DNA of 64,000 nt from Varroa destructor (taxonomy: Eukaryota > Arthropoda > Arachnida > Mesostigmata > Varroidae). The first letter of the stretch is position 1. Each line of letters begins with the position of its first letter. The stretch covers positions 14,297,353 through 14,361,352 of the forward strand of contig NW_019211457.1 of assembly GCF_002443255.2 (NCBI RefSeq), written 5' to 3'. Shown here piece after piece: positions 25,120 through 39,696 of this stretch. The notes beneath the pieces were generated by a model. It did no database searches. It worked only from the letters and a program-made list of their open reading frames with translations, and was not told the origin of the DNA. Position numbers and translations under genes: made by a program.

Positions 25120-26120
25120 AAAGAGCTCTTCAATAACTATCTAATTGGTCAAAAGCAGTGGAAGAAAAACTATCCTGTTCAGAAGTTAATTTTAAGTTCA
25201 TCCACTGCGGTTACAGCTGAATGACGATTGCAGCATTTCTTTTCCTGAAACAATATAATTCCTTTTATTGTAAATGAATTTCTTTATAATGTTCTTTGAA
25301 TGCTTAACGTCTCTTTAAACGTTTATAAGATAGGTCCACTACTGAAGCTTCTTAGGCGAGTCGACTCTAGGGGGTTCTTAAAATTTTCGAATGTTGTTCC
25401 CGCTCTGTGTGCAAACAGTCTGACTTTTGAACGACTTTTTCCGCTTCTGAACGGAGCGTAAAGCACGAGAACCATTTAATTGAAGGGAGATTTTCTAAAC
25501 GAAACCAGACCGGCGAAGTTCGGTAGCAAATAGTTATAGTTTGCAAACAAGAATCCGTGCGGGTACGGCATGAAAGTGAAACATATTTTTTATGGAGTAC
25601 CCTCTGAACCTAGTGCAGTCAGATATCTGTGCCGTCAGCTGGATTTCTAACACGTTATTCAAAAGGATACGTTAAAAACTGGGTTAACATATACATGCTG
25701 GACTATATCCAGGATTTCTATTTCGAACTCCTTAGTGAGATTTTAGCCTGAACACAGAACGATTTTTCATTATGTGTTTGTTCATTGAAATAATAAGTAG
25801 ACCCCAGTGAAACATTCACAATGGGTCTTGTTTTCATTGAAGTTCATAGTTCCCATGGCATCGAGTATGTTTTGACAGATGATTGATTATCCAGGCCACA
25901 CACAAATCAACACCAGGAACTGTTTATAACGGACTGTTGCATTTAAACTATCGCTGGTGATGACTAAGCTTCACAGAAACTTTCAATAGTTCGTATTAAC
26001 ACGGTGCCATATAATAATTTGATGCCTATGTTATCGTATTGGGACATTCAAATAATTGTTTATTAAGCGAGCCATTTGGATACCCCATCAAAGATCACAA
26101 ACTTGTGATTCGAAGAAAAT

Positions 26121-26131
26121 GGGGGGGGGGG
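26121..26131. repeat. Poly(G) run of 11
   Basis: Uninterrupted G11 in otherwise AT-rich intron sequence. Its length is likely to vary or be mis-assembled. Confidence 0.9.
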
Positions 26132-26399
26132 TCTGAGAGTTTACAGAAGTTTTGATCGCTTATAGTGCTCAATCATATTATTAATGAATGCAATTATTTA
26201 ATTTGTGCGCATTATAGTCGCAGCATTTAGTCATTATGACATACAAAGTGCGCATTTTCAACATTTTTCGTATATGTCCTTTTCATTGCAGACCTCTCGG
26301 CAGTTATGAACGTTTGATTGCTGGTACAGGGTCTGCCGCTCTGAAAACCATAAACCTAAGCAACTCCGAAATAAGTTCGGTGGGCTGGCACAAAACAAG

Positions 26400-29300
26400 A
26401 TGTTTAAACGTGACCGAAATATTGATATTGTGAAGAAGGCGCAGGCTAAAGTCATAGAGCCGAAGCGCGATTCGTTCAACAGGCTCAAACATCTGAAAAC
26501 GTTTCTCGGTAAGTGAAAAATATTAGCGAAGCTTTATCGACAACCTACTGTTGTCAAGTTACTGCCATTGGCCATTTGTTAACCACACGTGACAATGTAT
26601 CCGAGGCTCAGGACTTTGGACTCGGCGGAATGCGTTAGGAAATCGATGGTGTTCAATTAAATCAAAAGGTTTTGGCCATAATGAAGCTTATTATCGCACA
26701 TACGGAATAGTAACTGGATGGAAGGATTTCAACAAGTGCACATAGTACATATAATAAGGAACAAACAAAATCTGGCCTAGAAATATAATTGCGTTTAAAA
26801 GCAGCCTAGATGTACTCGCCAAGAGGGTAGAATTGCGTTCTTTGGAACGTATCCATAAACTCCATCTCAGATGTAAAATATTGCTGCATTTCCCAAATAA
26901 AGCACACTAAATGCTGCTATGTGAGTGATAAGAAACGAACGTGAGTGGAAATTTATTTTCTTTGTATTAAACGTTTTATTCTGTTTAGAGCATGTCGAGA
27001 ATCAAGAAGCGAAGGATTTCTTCACAGCCAATTACTCAGTGTTGTTCTTCATCTTCCACGACGCGTTCTCTATTGTTGAAGCCAACATCCGAAGTAAGGG
27101 AGGTAAGTCTAGTGATTTGGCGTTCGAACTCTACGCATATCATTGTCTTGTGTCAGGATATTTTTGAGAGCATTTAACATTATGCATGCAAAACGCTGAA
27201 CGGCTAACGTACGCCTCATTAGAAGCGTTTTACTCTTTACCGTCACATGTTCATTGCCTGTTGTTTAATTGACGGCCATATACGTCCGCAACAGACAAAA
27301 ATGCTCCCGTTCTAGAAATGTTCTAGAAAAAACTATGTCTTCAACTCAAACGGTAAGCATCAAGGTCTAGTGTTGCCTTACTGTTGGTCTTGGCTGCCGC
27401 ATCCAGTGGTCAGCTTTGTCCTTGATAACCATCTATTTCATCTGCAACGTTCAGATAAAGGGTAGAGCTAAAATAGTAGGTGTGGATAGCGTCTTGGATA
27501 CACTAATTTATTAGAGAAATAGTAAGAAATTGTTTTGGTCACTCGCAGTGCACAAGAGTCAGCGCGAAGAGTTCGAACAAGTACGATTTTTGTTCGAGAA
27601 GATTTTAACCCTGCTTCCTGAGCTGCTGGCCGAAGGATGGCAAGCGCACAGTATACGGATAGCGATGAAAAAACTACTGCATCACGGGAACTCTTTTAAG
27701 GTAAAAAAAGAGAATAAGAAATGCTAAAATGACAGATCCGGTCCACAATACCCCTTTTTCTGAAAGTCTGTTGTATGTATGTAAGACAATGCCTATTTGT
27801 GTGCCTTGCCCATGTTCCTTGAGAGACATAAGTAAATCTAGCTTAGCTTAGCTTATGAAACATTTTTTGATTCGTATATGAGTGGCCAGATCTGATGATG
27901 ATTGTGTACCGATAGGCTGCGCGTCATGAGGGACGTTTAGCGTATAACTTAGTATACGGTGTTTCAGTGGAATGTACAGTTTCTATGGATGTATGTTTTT
28001 TATTTTATAGATATACAGGCGTATGTTCGGCACCGATCGTGATTGTTTGATGTCTTTTGTGTATGACGCGCAGTGAACAAATCGAATTCAAGTAGTTTCA
28101 ATCAATAGATGTAATCGATTAATAGACGGTAATCAATAGATGGAAGGTCGCTTAACCATTTTATTTTGACTTTGTGATATTTCAGACGCTGTGTGAAGGA
28201 ATTCGTCTGTTTATATTATGGTATCAAGCGTTGAAAGAGAACGCACCTATCGAGGTTGGTAAATATTGCAGAAGTTCAGCCCTATCTTTTTGTTGGATCT
28301 TCAATACTGGTTTATAAGGTTTCTTTTGTCTCCTATTATTAATGCACGTTTTTAGGTGGACCAGATGTTTGGGCAGCTGGTGCCGGGCATAGTTCCACCT
28401 TCCACGGTATCCATCGGGCCACAAAGTCCGCAGAGAGATGAGGCAAAATCGCAGGAGTCCCCACCGAACCCCAATACAAACAAGGATCACACCTTTTATA
28501 CCGTCATCGAAAATGAGATTGGTAAAGAGTGATCTACTGAATTCATGTGCGGTCTATATACACTAGTGTAATAAAAACCACATATATAAATTAAGTGAAT
28601 AACTGGATTATTTACAGTGTCTTTAGTGTAGTAATGATAGTCCTAAACTAGTATGATCTCAACTGATTTTCGTTTATTCGACCGTATTTAACTGGTCGGC
28701 CTAGTAGCATGCAGAGATCTAATTTCGTTTGCCGTTTATAGGTCCGGTAGTTGCCGGCGATCAGGGCTGGCTGTTCCCGCCGGTCGCGGGAGATATCCAA
28801 CCCGAAGATCTCCAATCTGCCCTTCTCGAGTTTTTGCTTCAAGCTGTCGTTGCTCAAGTCACAAAGGTAATGTGATATCTGTGCATGCAGCACTCAAGGT
28901 GATAGTACCCTAAAAATTAAGCCCTAGCAAGCAGGATTACAATGTATATCTTCTAGGGCCGCTGTCATTATCCACTAAATTTTTGTCTTAAATGATCGCT
29001 AGGAAAATGGTGTTATTCATTACTCGAGGGTTATTTTATTGGTTTGATCTCACATTTTATTTTACTGGCTAAGTATATCAGTAGCCTTAACAAATACACT
29101 GGAGGGTGATGGTAATTTTAATAGGATTTACTTTTAGTAATCGTTTAACGAAAAGCATTGTATTCGTTTTGCACTAATGCTAACCATCCTTATTGATGTT
29201 CGCCTTCCTTTCAGATCCAATGGGCAAAACTCGTGGTAAATGGAGTTCGTCAATACGAACGCTGTTTCTCGTTCCTGCTCGAACGATTCCGGGCCGTCTA

Positions 29301-32300
29301 CGTTCCGCATTTGTTTCCTCATATGTCGACTAAATATAGCCTCTATACACCTAACCTAGGTTCGTGAATCGTTCATGATAGACATCTGCATCCGAGAACT
29401 GCATTCACATAAACAGATGGACTGATTCACGCTCGGCTGCGTGCTTGGAATCATCCTAATGAAGTCCTACGTTAATTTTGATAACTACGACAGTGTAATA
29501 TATACTACCTTGAATGAAACAAATTTAGCGAATTTAGCCCGCGTGTGGCCTATCCAGTTGCATACGCAAAAGTTCTAAGTGATAATTATACTGTGTGTGT
29601 CGAACGTTGACAATTTTTATCGTTATTTTATAAGTGTAACTTACTACATCTGTATAGTTACACGCCTAGAGCTTTTTTCCTACTTTTCTCTATTGTTTCT
29701 ACTGGCCAACAGATCTGCCAGCGGCCGTCCGAAGTGACTCGGTGTTACTTTCACGGGTTCAGTCCGTAGTCCTACAATGGCTTGTTTCCTACGTTTCGCC
29801 TCTTCGAGATGAACGTGAAGCCGGTGCCACACGAAACGCGCAGCGCATGGAGTCGTCGTTAACATTCTATGCAGCTAAACTTGCGTGGAATTCGTTTGTT
29901 GATGATGATATGCAAAGGGTAAGCCTATAAACAATTTTGATATAGAATAATTATGGAGTCCGTGAGTTAAGGTATAGGCAACTTTGTTAAATTTAATGGA
30001 AACTAATTTAATGCTCAAAGTTTCTCTATGACAATTTATATAAAACAAAAATGAACAGGCTAACTTATCTAATTTAAATTATTATTTGAAATTCCAGAAC
30101 TACTAGGCCTAAATCGACAACATGAAGCTTATTCATAACGGGCCATCTCCCGGAAATAGCCATTTATTACTTATCAAATTTTACAAGACTATAGATACCC
30201 TATTACGATGTTGAAGGCTATTACGATGAAAAGTGGTTGTGGCTTTTGTACATCATTTGTTACTTGGTTGATTCCAACTCTAGATTGTTCCAGTGCTTCC
30301 GGAAACAGATTTCCTGACCGTCGTTCAGCGTGCCGTTGTCCGAAATGTCCTTTTCTCATCGCCTGCGAATGTTGACTTCGTACACGAACTCTTCCGTCAG
30401 TGTTTGGTCTCGCCACTCGGTCAAACACAAACAACAAAAAAAGTAACGTATTTTTTACCGTGACTGCTCTAGTCTCTTGTTCTCATACAGCTTTAGAGCA
30501 TGACAGAAGTGTGAAGAGTAAACATGCAAAAAACGTTTAGAGATAATTCTAAAAACTGAATTGATTAGTTTCTTATGCGCTAACTTAATATACCTAATAG
30601 CGTTGTATCAAACTAAACAGTCAGTAGTATTTGTTTACTAGAACGTATTTCAATAATTGTTAGAAGAGTTGCAGTGGGGAATACTACACATTTGACAGCT
30701 GCTGTGTCTGCCAGTCCCTCAAATGTGATGTTCTTTCTTATTGTAGGTAATTGCTGTATACCGTGAATGGATCCAGCTAACTCACCCGGACCCGCCATGG
30801 TTCCTGGTTGAGCAGCCATCCGCTGATCAACCAAGGAATCCCGTTTATTGTGGCCAGCAGAACCTCTATAAGGTATCTAGCCCCTTAGAGTCCCATATCG
30901 AAGATTTCGTGCTCAAAAAACTGAATCGGTACACGCCACTAACGTGGAGAGCCAACAAAATACAAACGAAAACATCGTATGTGATCCTATTATATGTAAA
31001 TTTTAATTTAACAAAAAAGTTTCTATACTCGGACTGTTTAAAATAGGTGTTCATAACAAACGCGTCGAACTTCTTTCTACTATCCCTGCCGGCTGCAGAG
31101 GGACAGCTTCTCGCGGAGCAGGTCGACCTCTGTAAACGCGTTATGAACATCTATCGGTTTATGGTTATGAAAAAACTCATGGAACGCGCTACTTGGGAGC
31201 AGCTTCTATACGTCATCCTGCACGTCACGTCTGAGGTGCTTGACCAGTCCTCTGTTCTGGCTAAAATCAAATTTACAGTTCATTCGGTGATCAATATTTG
31301 CATGATCTTGTTGTTTTTATTTTTTTCCGTAAGAACTTAATCGATATTTAAACATTATGGGTAACAGTCAGTAAAATGCATTAGGACTGAAGCAAAACAG
31401 CCGACTTGTTCCTAAGCAACAAAACGTATCAGGATTCTATGGTCCTTTCTTACCACAGGGGATAAAAATAATAATTATTAATAAAAGTCTTTAATCTTTT
31501 AGTATTCTTGCCTGACACTAATAGTCGATTGATGTGTGGCAATAATGACGATAACTGGGTACTGTTACAGGTGTTGACGCATGACTCTCCTCGCAAAGAT
31601 ACTGCATCAGCAGGGTCGTCAGGCGCCGCTGGACCTGTAAACACCGCAGGTACAATTTTAGGCCTACACTAAATTAATCTGGATAAAGCTTACCGTTAAA
31701 GCTATCGTGACCTATTGTCAGATATGGTATGAAAGGAACATGTTAGGACGTGTTGGTAATTTAAGCATGGATGCGGGGCGAGCCATTGTGATCAAATTTG
31801 TTGCATAGTATGATATGTCTACCAGCTTTGATCATAAAGACTTTACTCATTTATGCTGAGTCCTCAGCTATCGCCATTAATTATTACTAACAAATTCCGA
31901 TTAACATTACTCATATAATAATAATAATGCTGTAATAACATGCACAGGCGTAGGTGCAACATCGAGCAGCACTACTGAATCGCTGGGTCAACAGTTATCT
32001 GCTGCGTTATTTCAAACCCTGATCGTTACGTGGATTAAGGCTAATCTTCATGCGACCATTTGTGTCGACCTATGGAACGGTTTTGTCAGAGTGCTTTCGA
32101 CGCTAGCCCATTGGGAGCCGCTTGTGGATGAGTGGGCTGTAAGTTGATATATACGAAATAGCGTAATGGTAGATAGATTTAATACCGAAAAACCACTAAA
32201 ACGACGCAAAAGAAATCATGATCAAAACTATTCATGAATGGCTAGGCGGCATGTAAGTGTTCAACAAACAACCCAACTAGATCACTCTATAAGTTACTCA

Positions 32301-35300
32301 AATTGAACGGCTCGACGGCCATCAGGCTATAGAGAGTATTCGATGGTTAGATCATAAACTATAGCGTGATATAGCATCTTTGATAGCGTTTTTGTAGGAT
32401 TGTAGTGACATTTATATTTATAGAACTGGAGCAGGCTTTTAGCGCCTGTTATCATCTACTCTGCTAAATTAGGTATTGCTTGAACACAGACCTGCTCTCT
32501 GTCGTGATGTGTGGAAGTAAAGAGGATTACATTAGATTCTCGGATCATGCTGTAAATAGTATCTTTTGTTGTCTTAACAGAAGACGATGAAGACACTCAC
32601 TCGGATCCTCACAACGCGAGTTTACAACCTCGATTTGGACAATCTGCCGTTGGACAGACTTAGCGAGCAACAGTCGAAACGACGGCGGGCTCTTGGGAAG
32701 GGCGGAAAATCGCAGGACGGCGAAGGTAGACGAGGGCCCGGGTCTGGTGCGGCAGAAACAGCTTCGGGTACCGTAAGGACCCATAGAATCGCGAATGACG
32801 TCGAAGGCAGTAGTAAACTTATTCAGGGTATGCTTGTGTGCGATAGTATTTACTCATTATTCAGACCCACTGGAGATATCAATATCTGGAAGCTAAAGTA
32901 AGGGAATATACTAACGTTTAAGCTAAGTTGGCTTCGGGGTAGCTCTACCGGCCTATTTTGCAAGTAAATCTTGTCCCGGTGGGTACGAATAATTTCAAAA
33001 ATGGTAATGGCTTTTCGTGCCTATACGTTGAGAGCTACAACATATGACTAAGCGCGAGTAACTCTTGCGCGTAATAATAGGTGTCGAATTAGGATTAGTG
33101 AGGACTTGTCATTGGTCACAAGCATTACGGCTTATTCGAGGTAATGAATGCAAGATGCCTCAGTTCTTAGGGAAGTCCCGTTGTTGTGCAGCAGTCGTTC
33201 GAATCGGTCGGAAGTTGGTGCTACTATTGGATCAGAATATCATGTTTATGCATGTTTTGCATTGGTACCATATTTCCACAGGCAAGTCAAGTTTAGCGGA
33301 ATTTCTGGGCGGAGTCGGCAGTTCTGGTTCTGGGAGTGGACACAGTCCGGCTTCCCTTCAGCGCAGCTTGTCGGATTCACACATTTTAATGCATCGCCGT
33401 AACGACATGAATCTTGCTCAGGTTAACAGACAAAGCGCGTGTTTCTTCAAGTTGATAGTGCGAACATTTTGAGATCGCCATTTTTAAATATACGGTGGTA
33501 TCAAAGTGCTTGTCAATTTATTGACGAGGTTGCTGAGAACTTACTGTATATCGTGTTCGATCGAACAGCGTGTTCAGAAGGCGATATTCCTTATAACACC
33601 CTTGTGGAAGATACAGTATAAATAAAAGAATATAATATAAATATATATAAAATAATAATATAAATAAAAAAGCGAACAAAAATGAACTAAGCTGAATTGG
33701 ATTCTGTCTTTGGGCAGGGTGGACGACTCGGAAGGGTCCGGTCACAACGCTTGTTAGCGTCGCCCGGCTCCGGGTCATTCAGTGGGGGCTGCCACTTACA
33801 GCAAGATTCTGCGTCTGCGTCTCCTGCAGCGTCAAGTTCAGCACTCGAAAGTTCTTCGATCAAAGATCACCAGCAGCTGATTAATCACGTGATGGACTGT
33901 GCTTCGTCAGATAACGGTTAGATTTTACCTGCGTATATATGAAGACAATAATGATGTAGGTATTTAATCGTAGCATCGTGCGTATAATTCGTAACTTAAT
34001 GCAAACTTATGTCGCTTTCCTCAGATAATTTTATCGATGCGCAAATCTATCTTGCACCTTATAACAAGCCGAACTTGTCGCTTTATCGTCTTGCATTGCA
34101 CGTACTCTTATCTGCACATATCGTTCATACACAATTAATTCTCTATAGTAATTTGTAATGTAGCAGCTTAGACTAGTGCTAACGGCATTTTAGGAAGAAA
34201 GCGATTAAATAACGTTGATCAACAAATGTGGAAAGATTCCCACACCAGGACATTTTACACGTAGGTATCACCTACTACTAATAGCGCAGAAAATACTAGT
34301 TAATAACTACTATTGATACACTATATAGCACATTAACAAGACGCAATTTACGTTCACTTCCGCTGCCGACGCCGATGCATTACACTTACTACTGCGGTTA
34401 CAATGGTGATGGACAATGTTGCACCCAACAACAACACTGTTAATATCTTGATAACAAAACGTATGTCGCAACGTTTCTGTTTGACGTCTATGGAAACTGG
34501 AAACTGGGCCTTTCGACTGGGTGAACCCTTCGTTTTTAAACATGACATCGTTTCGTCTCATCGCTTGAATACCATTATTGCAACGGCTGTTATAACAACT
34601 TGAACATGATTCAATAATCTCGACAACGATTGGTCCTACCCAAAATTGGCAATATTTCCGGCGGACCTGTTTATCTTCGTCTTTGTCCTGCCCGTGAACT
34701 ATTAACTGATATATCATACTATACGCCGAGTAACTAAGCAGCTGGTGGGCAAACGTCATCGCACACACCCCTCATCGCCGGTCAGGACATGTTCGTCCGC
34801 CGTGGATCGACAGCCTCCGAATACGGCAGTCATCGAGCGTCGGTCAGCTCCCGGTTCGACATTGTCCGGTGCGATTCAGCCGGCGAGCAGGCCCTGAGAG
34901 AGCAGCAGCAGCAACACCTACTCCATCAACAGTCGTTCAGCCATATTCCGCCACTGACCTTCGATGACACCGGCATGACAACCTCAAGCACCAATCGTAA
35001 TGCTACAGGTGGAGGCGATGTGAACGTCGTGGGTAATGCACTGCTTAGTAACAGTTGTAGTGGCGCTAGTGCGAATGGGAAAGGTGAAAGCTCTGCGTCG
35101 GCTGGAGCACCGCGAAATGGTCCAGCTGCTTCTGCAGGAGGGGCAGCGGCCGACCCTCAAAAAACAGATGTTGGAAAAAAAGAATCTGGTGACGCTATGG
35201 AAGATGGCGACGAAGAATATTTTGGTGGGTGATAATCAGTTGTACTAACGAGCTTTGGCAAGCTTGCAATATTTGCTTATAATTGCTTATAATAATATAT

Positions 35301-38300
35301 AAGCATGTTGCCGTAATGGTATTGGTTGAGAACACCTTTCGAAAGCTTCTGCAAAGGCTGAGATCGTTGACCAGCTTGATCTGAATAATTAAAGCTTAAT
35401 ATGAAACCGGTGGACTAGCATTGCATGGCGTACAGATAAAGGTTCTAGTTCTATTTAGAGGTTAAGGAGATTATAGCAATGTGTATACAAGCCTTTGCAG
35501 TAGCTAGTTCTTTTTAGTCACTTGATCACTGGCCAGAACGAAAAACGTAGAGAAGTAATGTCAGCTGATCATTTTTCATTGTCTCGAGCCGTCTATATTC
35601 CATCTTTTTCTGTCATTTCTTCCCGCCGATATATCATGAGAGCATTTCCGAGTCACTTTCTAGCATCCTGTTCCTGCAGAACGTTGTTTGTTCTTATATC
35701 CACTGATCATGATCAATGTTCATGTGTGTCAATCATTACCAGCTTGTATCTATGGTAGATCTTGTAAATATCCTCCTGGTCGTTCCCGTTGCAATGCATG
35801 CAATCCTAGTGTTACCGATAGGCTTTTCGGAATAGCGAGTGTTGTACCTTGTCGCTTCGTTCAAACTGCAGTACGAGCTGAATGCAAGAACGTGAACTAG
35901 CTTAATCACTCAAAAAATATACCAATATAATGGTACAGAACGTTCGTACATCATGAAATAAATCAAAATACGGGCGTTCACACAAGAGGTTACTAACCTG
36001 TTACTGACTATGTATAATGGATAATTTTTTTGGATCGTGCCTACTCCCTATAAATACAATCACTGCACTTTATTTTTTACACAGTGAGCCTGAATCAAAC
36101 ATGTTGCACTGCTGTATACGGCTTAAAGAAAAACGTCAACAAATATGTGGTAGATTTAATTTCGAATCGTAACATAATTTAAATCGGAATTTGTAGGCAC
36201 GTGTGTAATTTGCGTGGTTTCAACGTAAATTCCACATTTGTAGTTCTGTGATCTAAGTATGAACGAATATATCAGATTTTTTTATCATAAAAGATAAGTG
36301 TAACAACAAAAGGATGCAGCCTAAGCTTGAATCATGGAACTTAGAATTTAAACCACTTGAATGTTTTTTTTTTATCATCCTGCGCTGTTAGATATAGACG
36401 CTATCTGTCGGAGTTAACTGTTGACATATCGCTTGTTCAACTGTGCAACCTGTCGGTAAAAAATTACAATGGGACGCTGACGAGAAATCCACATTGGGCT
36501 CCTGGGTCTATAAAGCCTGTATCCCTATTGGTGCTTCAGTTAGCGTAACAATTTTTGGTGTAATACTGTTTTCTAAAGAAGTTGAAGAGTCATTGTGATG
36601 ACGATCTTACGAAAATCGAAAAATTATTAGAAGCTTTACGGAAGGTTCTACTTGGTGCATTTTTTCAAGTACTACGTTGGCCTTGTTTTGCAAATTTCAT
36701 AGGCGCTCTGTTCAAAAGTTCTGTTTTGTGTCTTGTTTGAATGTACCTGCAACCATTCGGCTTATATGTATTCAACTTAGTAGAAATAAAAACTTGCGAT
36801 TTAGTGGAAATGAGCGCGAATTTATCGAGGCGTAATAGTCATTCTCTGAGTAAATGATCGCTTCCGCCGAGTACTTTTGAATAATAAACTTTATCGACAG
36901 TTTCTATTGCCATAACGTGTCTTTGTTTAAAGTGACGGCAAGCCAAAAATATATTTAGGCCTGACGACAGATAGCTGAAAAGCAAATGACTCGGTAAAGC
37001 CGATCTCTCACAGCTCCGGCGTTTGTTAGATGTGTTAAATGCGTACTGCTCACACTTTGGCAGCAAAGCAAGCTCATTCGTACCCATCGTAGCTAACATA
37101 ATGTTGGGGCCTGTTGCTTCGGGACCCGTATCGTTGCCAATGGCTGTGACGTGCCCGGGCTGGGTTGGAATCGGCTTGCATATTTGCAGGCGAATGTGGA
37201 GATCCAGATGGGCGTAGTGTGTTAGCAGGGGGATCACAGAAAGGATGGTGTCCGGAAGTGGCCGCTGTTCTGTGGCGTCGAATGCTCTGTTCTCTTGGCA
37301 ATATAAACCAGATTGCGGATCCGCATATTCAATGCAAAATCATGGAACAATTGGCCGAGCTCAGCGAAACCTTGCTCAAGGTACAGATAGATAGAATGAA
37401 ACGGTCCGAAGGCAGCTGGTCAGAGGAAATATTTTTGTCTGTGACCATAGTTTGAACTTTATATGATCCAGCTGCATTCGTTTTTAATTGACTCTTTCTA
37501 TTCAGCAAAGCGTTCGTAGTTCAATTTCATGTAACATTGATCCAAACAAACCAAATATATCATAATAAATTTCAGCAATTAGGTCTTTCATACAGGGTTA
37601 TATCTCTTCATCAATACATTGCATATGCTGAACATAGAAACGTTTCCACATTTGTCTCTACATTATTCGTTAAAGGTTCGAGAGAATCAGGGCGTGTGCG
37701 AAGACGGCTCCGTGACTTCAACGGCGCCAATGTTCATTCCTCCAGTGCATATTCTAACGCCATGGCTGTTTGAAGCCACGATGCTGGGCGACGAATACGA
37801 GCGCGGCCGCCTCGTGGCATATACGTTGCTCTGCGATCTCTCGCTACGCTCTCACGACGTACCGCTCAGTGCGGAGTACGTGACTAGGTAGGTTGTGAAC
37901 TGTCGTGATGATAACGCCAGGCGTAACGACACATAAGGTGGCTTAATTAACTTTATGCTAGAAGTCAGCCATCCTAAGTAAGATGTCAATGATTGGACGT
38001 GAAACATCGTTGTGAAGTGCAAGTGGAGTTCATGTTTCATGGCTTCATACCAGGGGCATGTGTCTTTAGCCGACGACTCAGATTCAAATAAACTTTATTC
38101 ATAAATCCTAGGGCCGCATTATCAATTTGAAGAGGTGGCCAAAAATCAATCGAATGTTGTTAAGATTTTAACGCTCGCAAGTAAATGAACCACGTGCAGA
38201 TCCTACTGCTCATAAGCAATAACTGATAGGGATAGGACTGAAGAGTACTTTTATATATATAACACTGTGCGCTATCTTTTCGATAATTATTATTACAGCT

Positions 38301-39632
38301 ACGTTGTTAAGGGCCGTTCGTTGTTATCCTTAGATTAGTCAGCAAGTAAACATGTATATGTATTTTTTGCCTACTGCTCAGACTGTACGATGTCCTGCAT
38401 CGAGGCTTAACTGGCTCAAGTCCCTTGGTTCGCCAATGTCTCGTTCGGGCGGCAGGCACACGCTTTTTCGGAGCGCGTCTACCAGGTTTCTCACTGCTGG
38501 CTTGGGACTTCACTAGGGCAGCTGGCGGTATCCTTGAACAGCACACATTGAAAGGGGTACATACTAATACTGAGATTGAGTTTTGAGAAATGCTTATCTC
38601 TTTACCAGGTATTCTTTTATTGGCAATTCTTCTTTGCCACCCGTGTATGTTTGTCAACTACGTACGTCTACTGATTGATAAATTTGTGTATAGTTGTGAA
38701 AGTAAGTCAAGTGGTCATTTAAGGCGCGTTCTACACCTGTTCCATTACAGATACCTCGTTCCGAGGCTGTCCAGTGTCTTGGTTCACAGCTGTTTCTTGG
38801 GCAGCTGTATGGGCAGTTACAAGCACTTAACCCAGCAGAATCCGAGTCGCATCAGCTTCTGCCATTAACTGGTCTTGAAGAAGAAGTGATTTCCCGCTTA
38901 ATGGCTGCCGCTAGTGGGGATCCAGATTGGCAGGCCAGGTAATACCGAGAAGACGGATTCAATTCAGCCTGTTATATAGAGCCGAGCATATATTTATAGA
39001 TATGTCATTTAAGCTTTGTTATTTTACGAATACGTTGTCGTCGCTAGCTCAGTTCTAGTAGAAAGCAAACGAACTGAGAAGGTTTAGCTTACCTTTCGGT
39101 TTGAGCTTTTCGTTTTTCATACATGGAACGGAATCTCACCTAAAGGGCCTCCCACGATTCGCCGCCGTGAGAAGAGTCGAGCACGTAACATTTCGAATAA
39201 CAAATTCAAAAATTTTATGAACGATCGACTCGATTACCGTTTTAGTATTGGTTTTTAGTTTGCATATAGTCGCTGGTCTATTCGCGTAAACCTGCACAAC
39301 GAAGAAGTAACCTAAGACAATGTACTCGAAGAGCACAAGGTCTTGGGGACACACGGCCGGGGATCGCCGTTCCTTGACGTTTGTCGACAAAAAGAAACGA
39401 GCGCAAAAGGGAAAATGTGGTTCGTAGACTTAGCATTTTGCAAAAGTGGCTTTCGTGTTTTACGTCCGATATCTAAGCCGTGACGTTTTAGTTGAAGTAC
39501 GAAGCGAGTGTCTCTAAGCCCAGATTCGAACCTGGGCCAGCGCACATCCCTAAGTCAAGTAGGCAAAGACTGCAATCACCGCTCTATCGCCGGGACAGAT
39601 TTGTTATTCTATTTGCTGGAATTAGGTAGCGT

Positions 39633-39696
<64 letters not shown>

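Larger units (their letters stand above)
23747..26291 (+). other. Probable 5' UTR intron of RalGAP-alpha
   Basis: A 2.5-kb AT-rich interval between a strong donor and a strong acceptor. It holds a T22 run (25098-25119), a G11 run (26121-26131) and an AT-rich imperfect palindrome near 24417-24453. No coding exon seen. Confidence 0.5.

Noticed and set aside
34310..34768. 152-codon minus-strand ORF in a RalGAP-alpha intron
   Set aside because: Antisense, overlaps the start of exon 17, no domain and no splice context; likely chance.
36839..37301. Overlapping ORFs on both strands at the start of RalGAP-alpha exon 18
   Set aside because: Shadows of GC-richer intron and exon sequence; none is in frame with the conserved protein.
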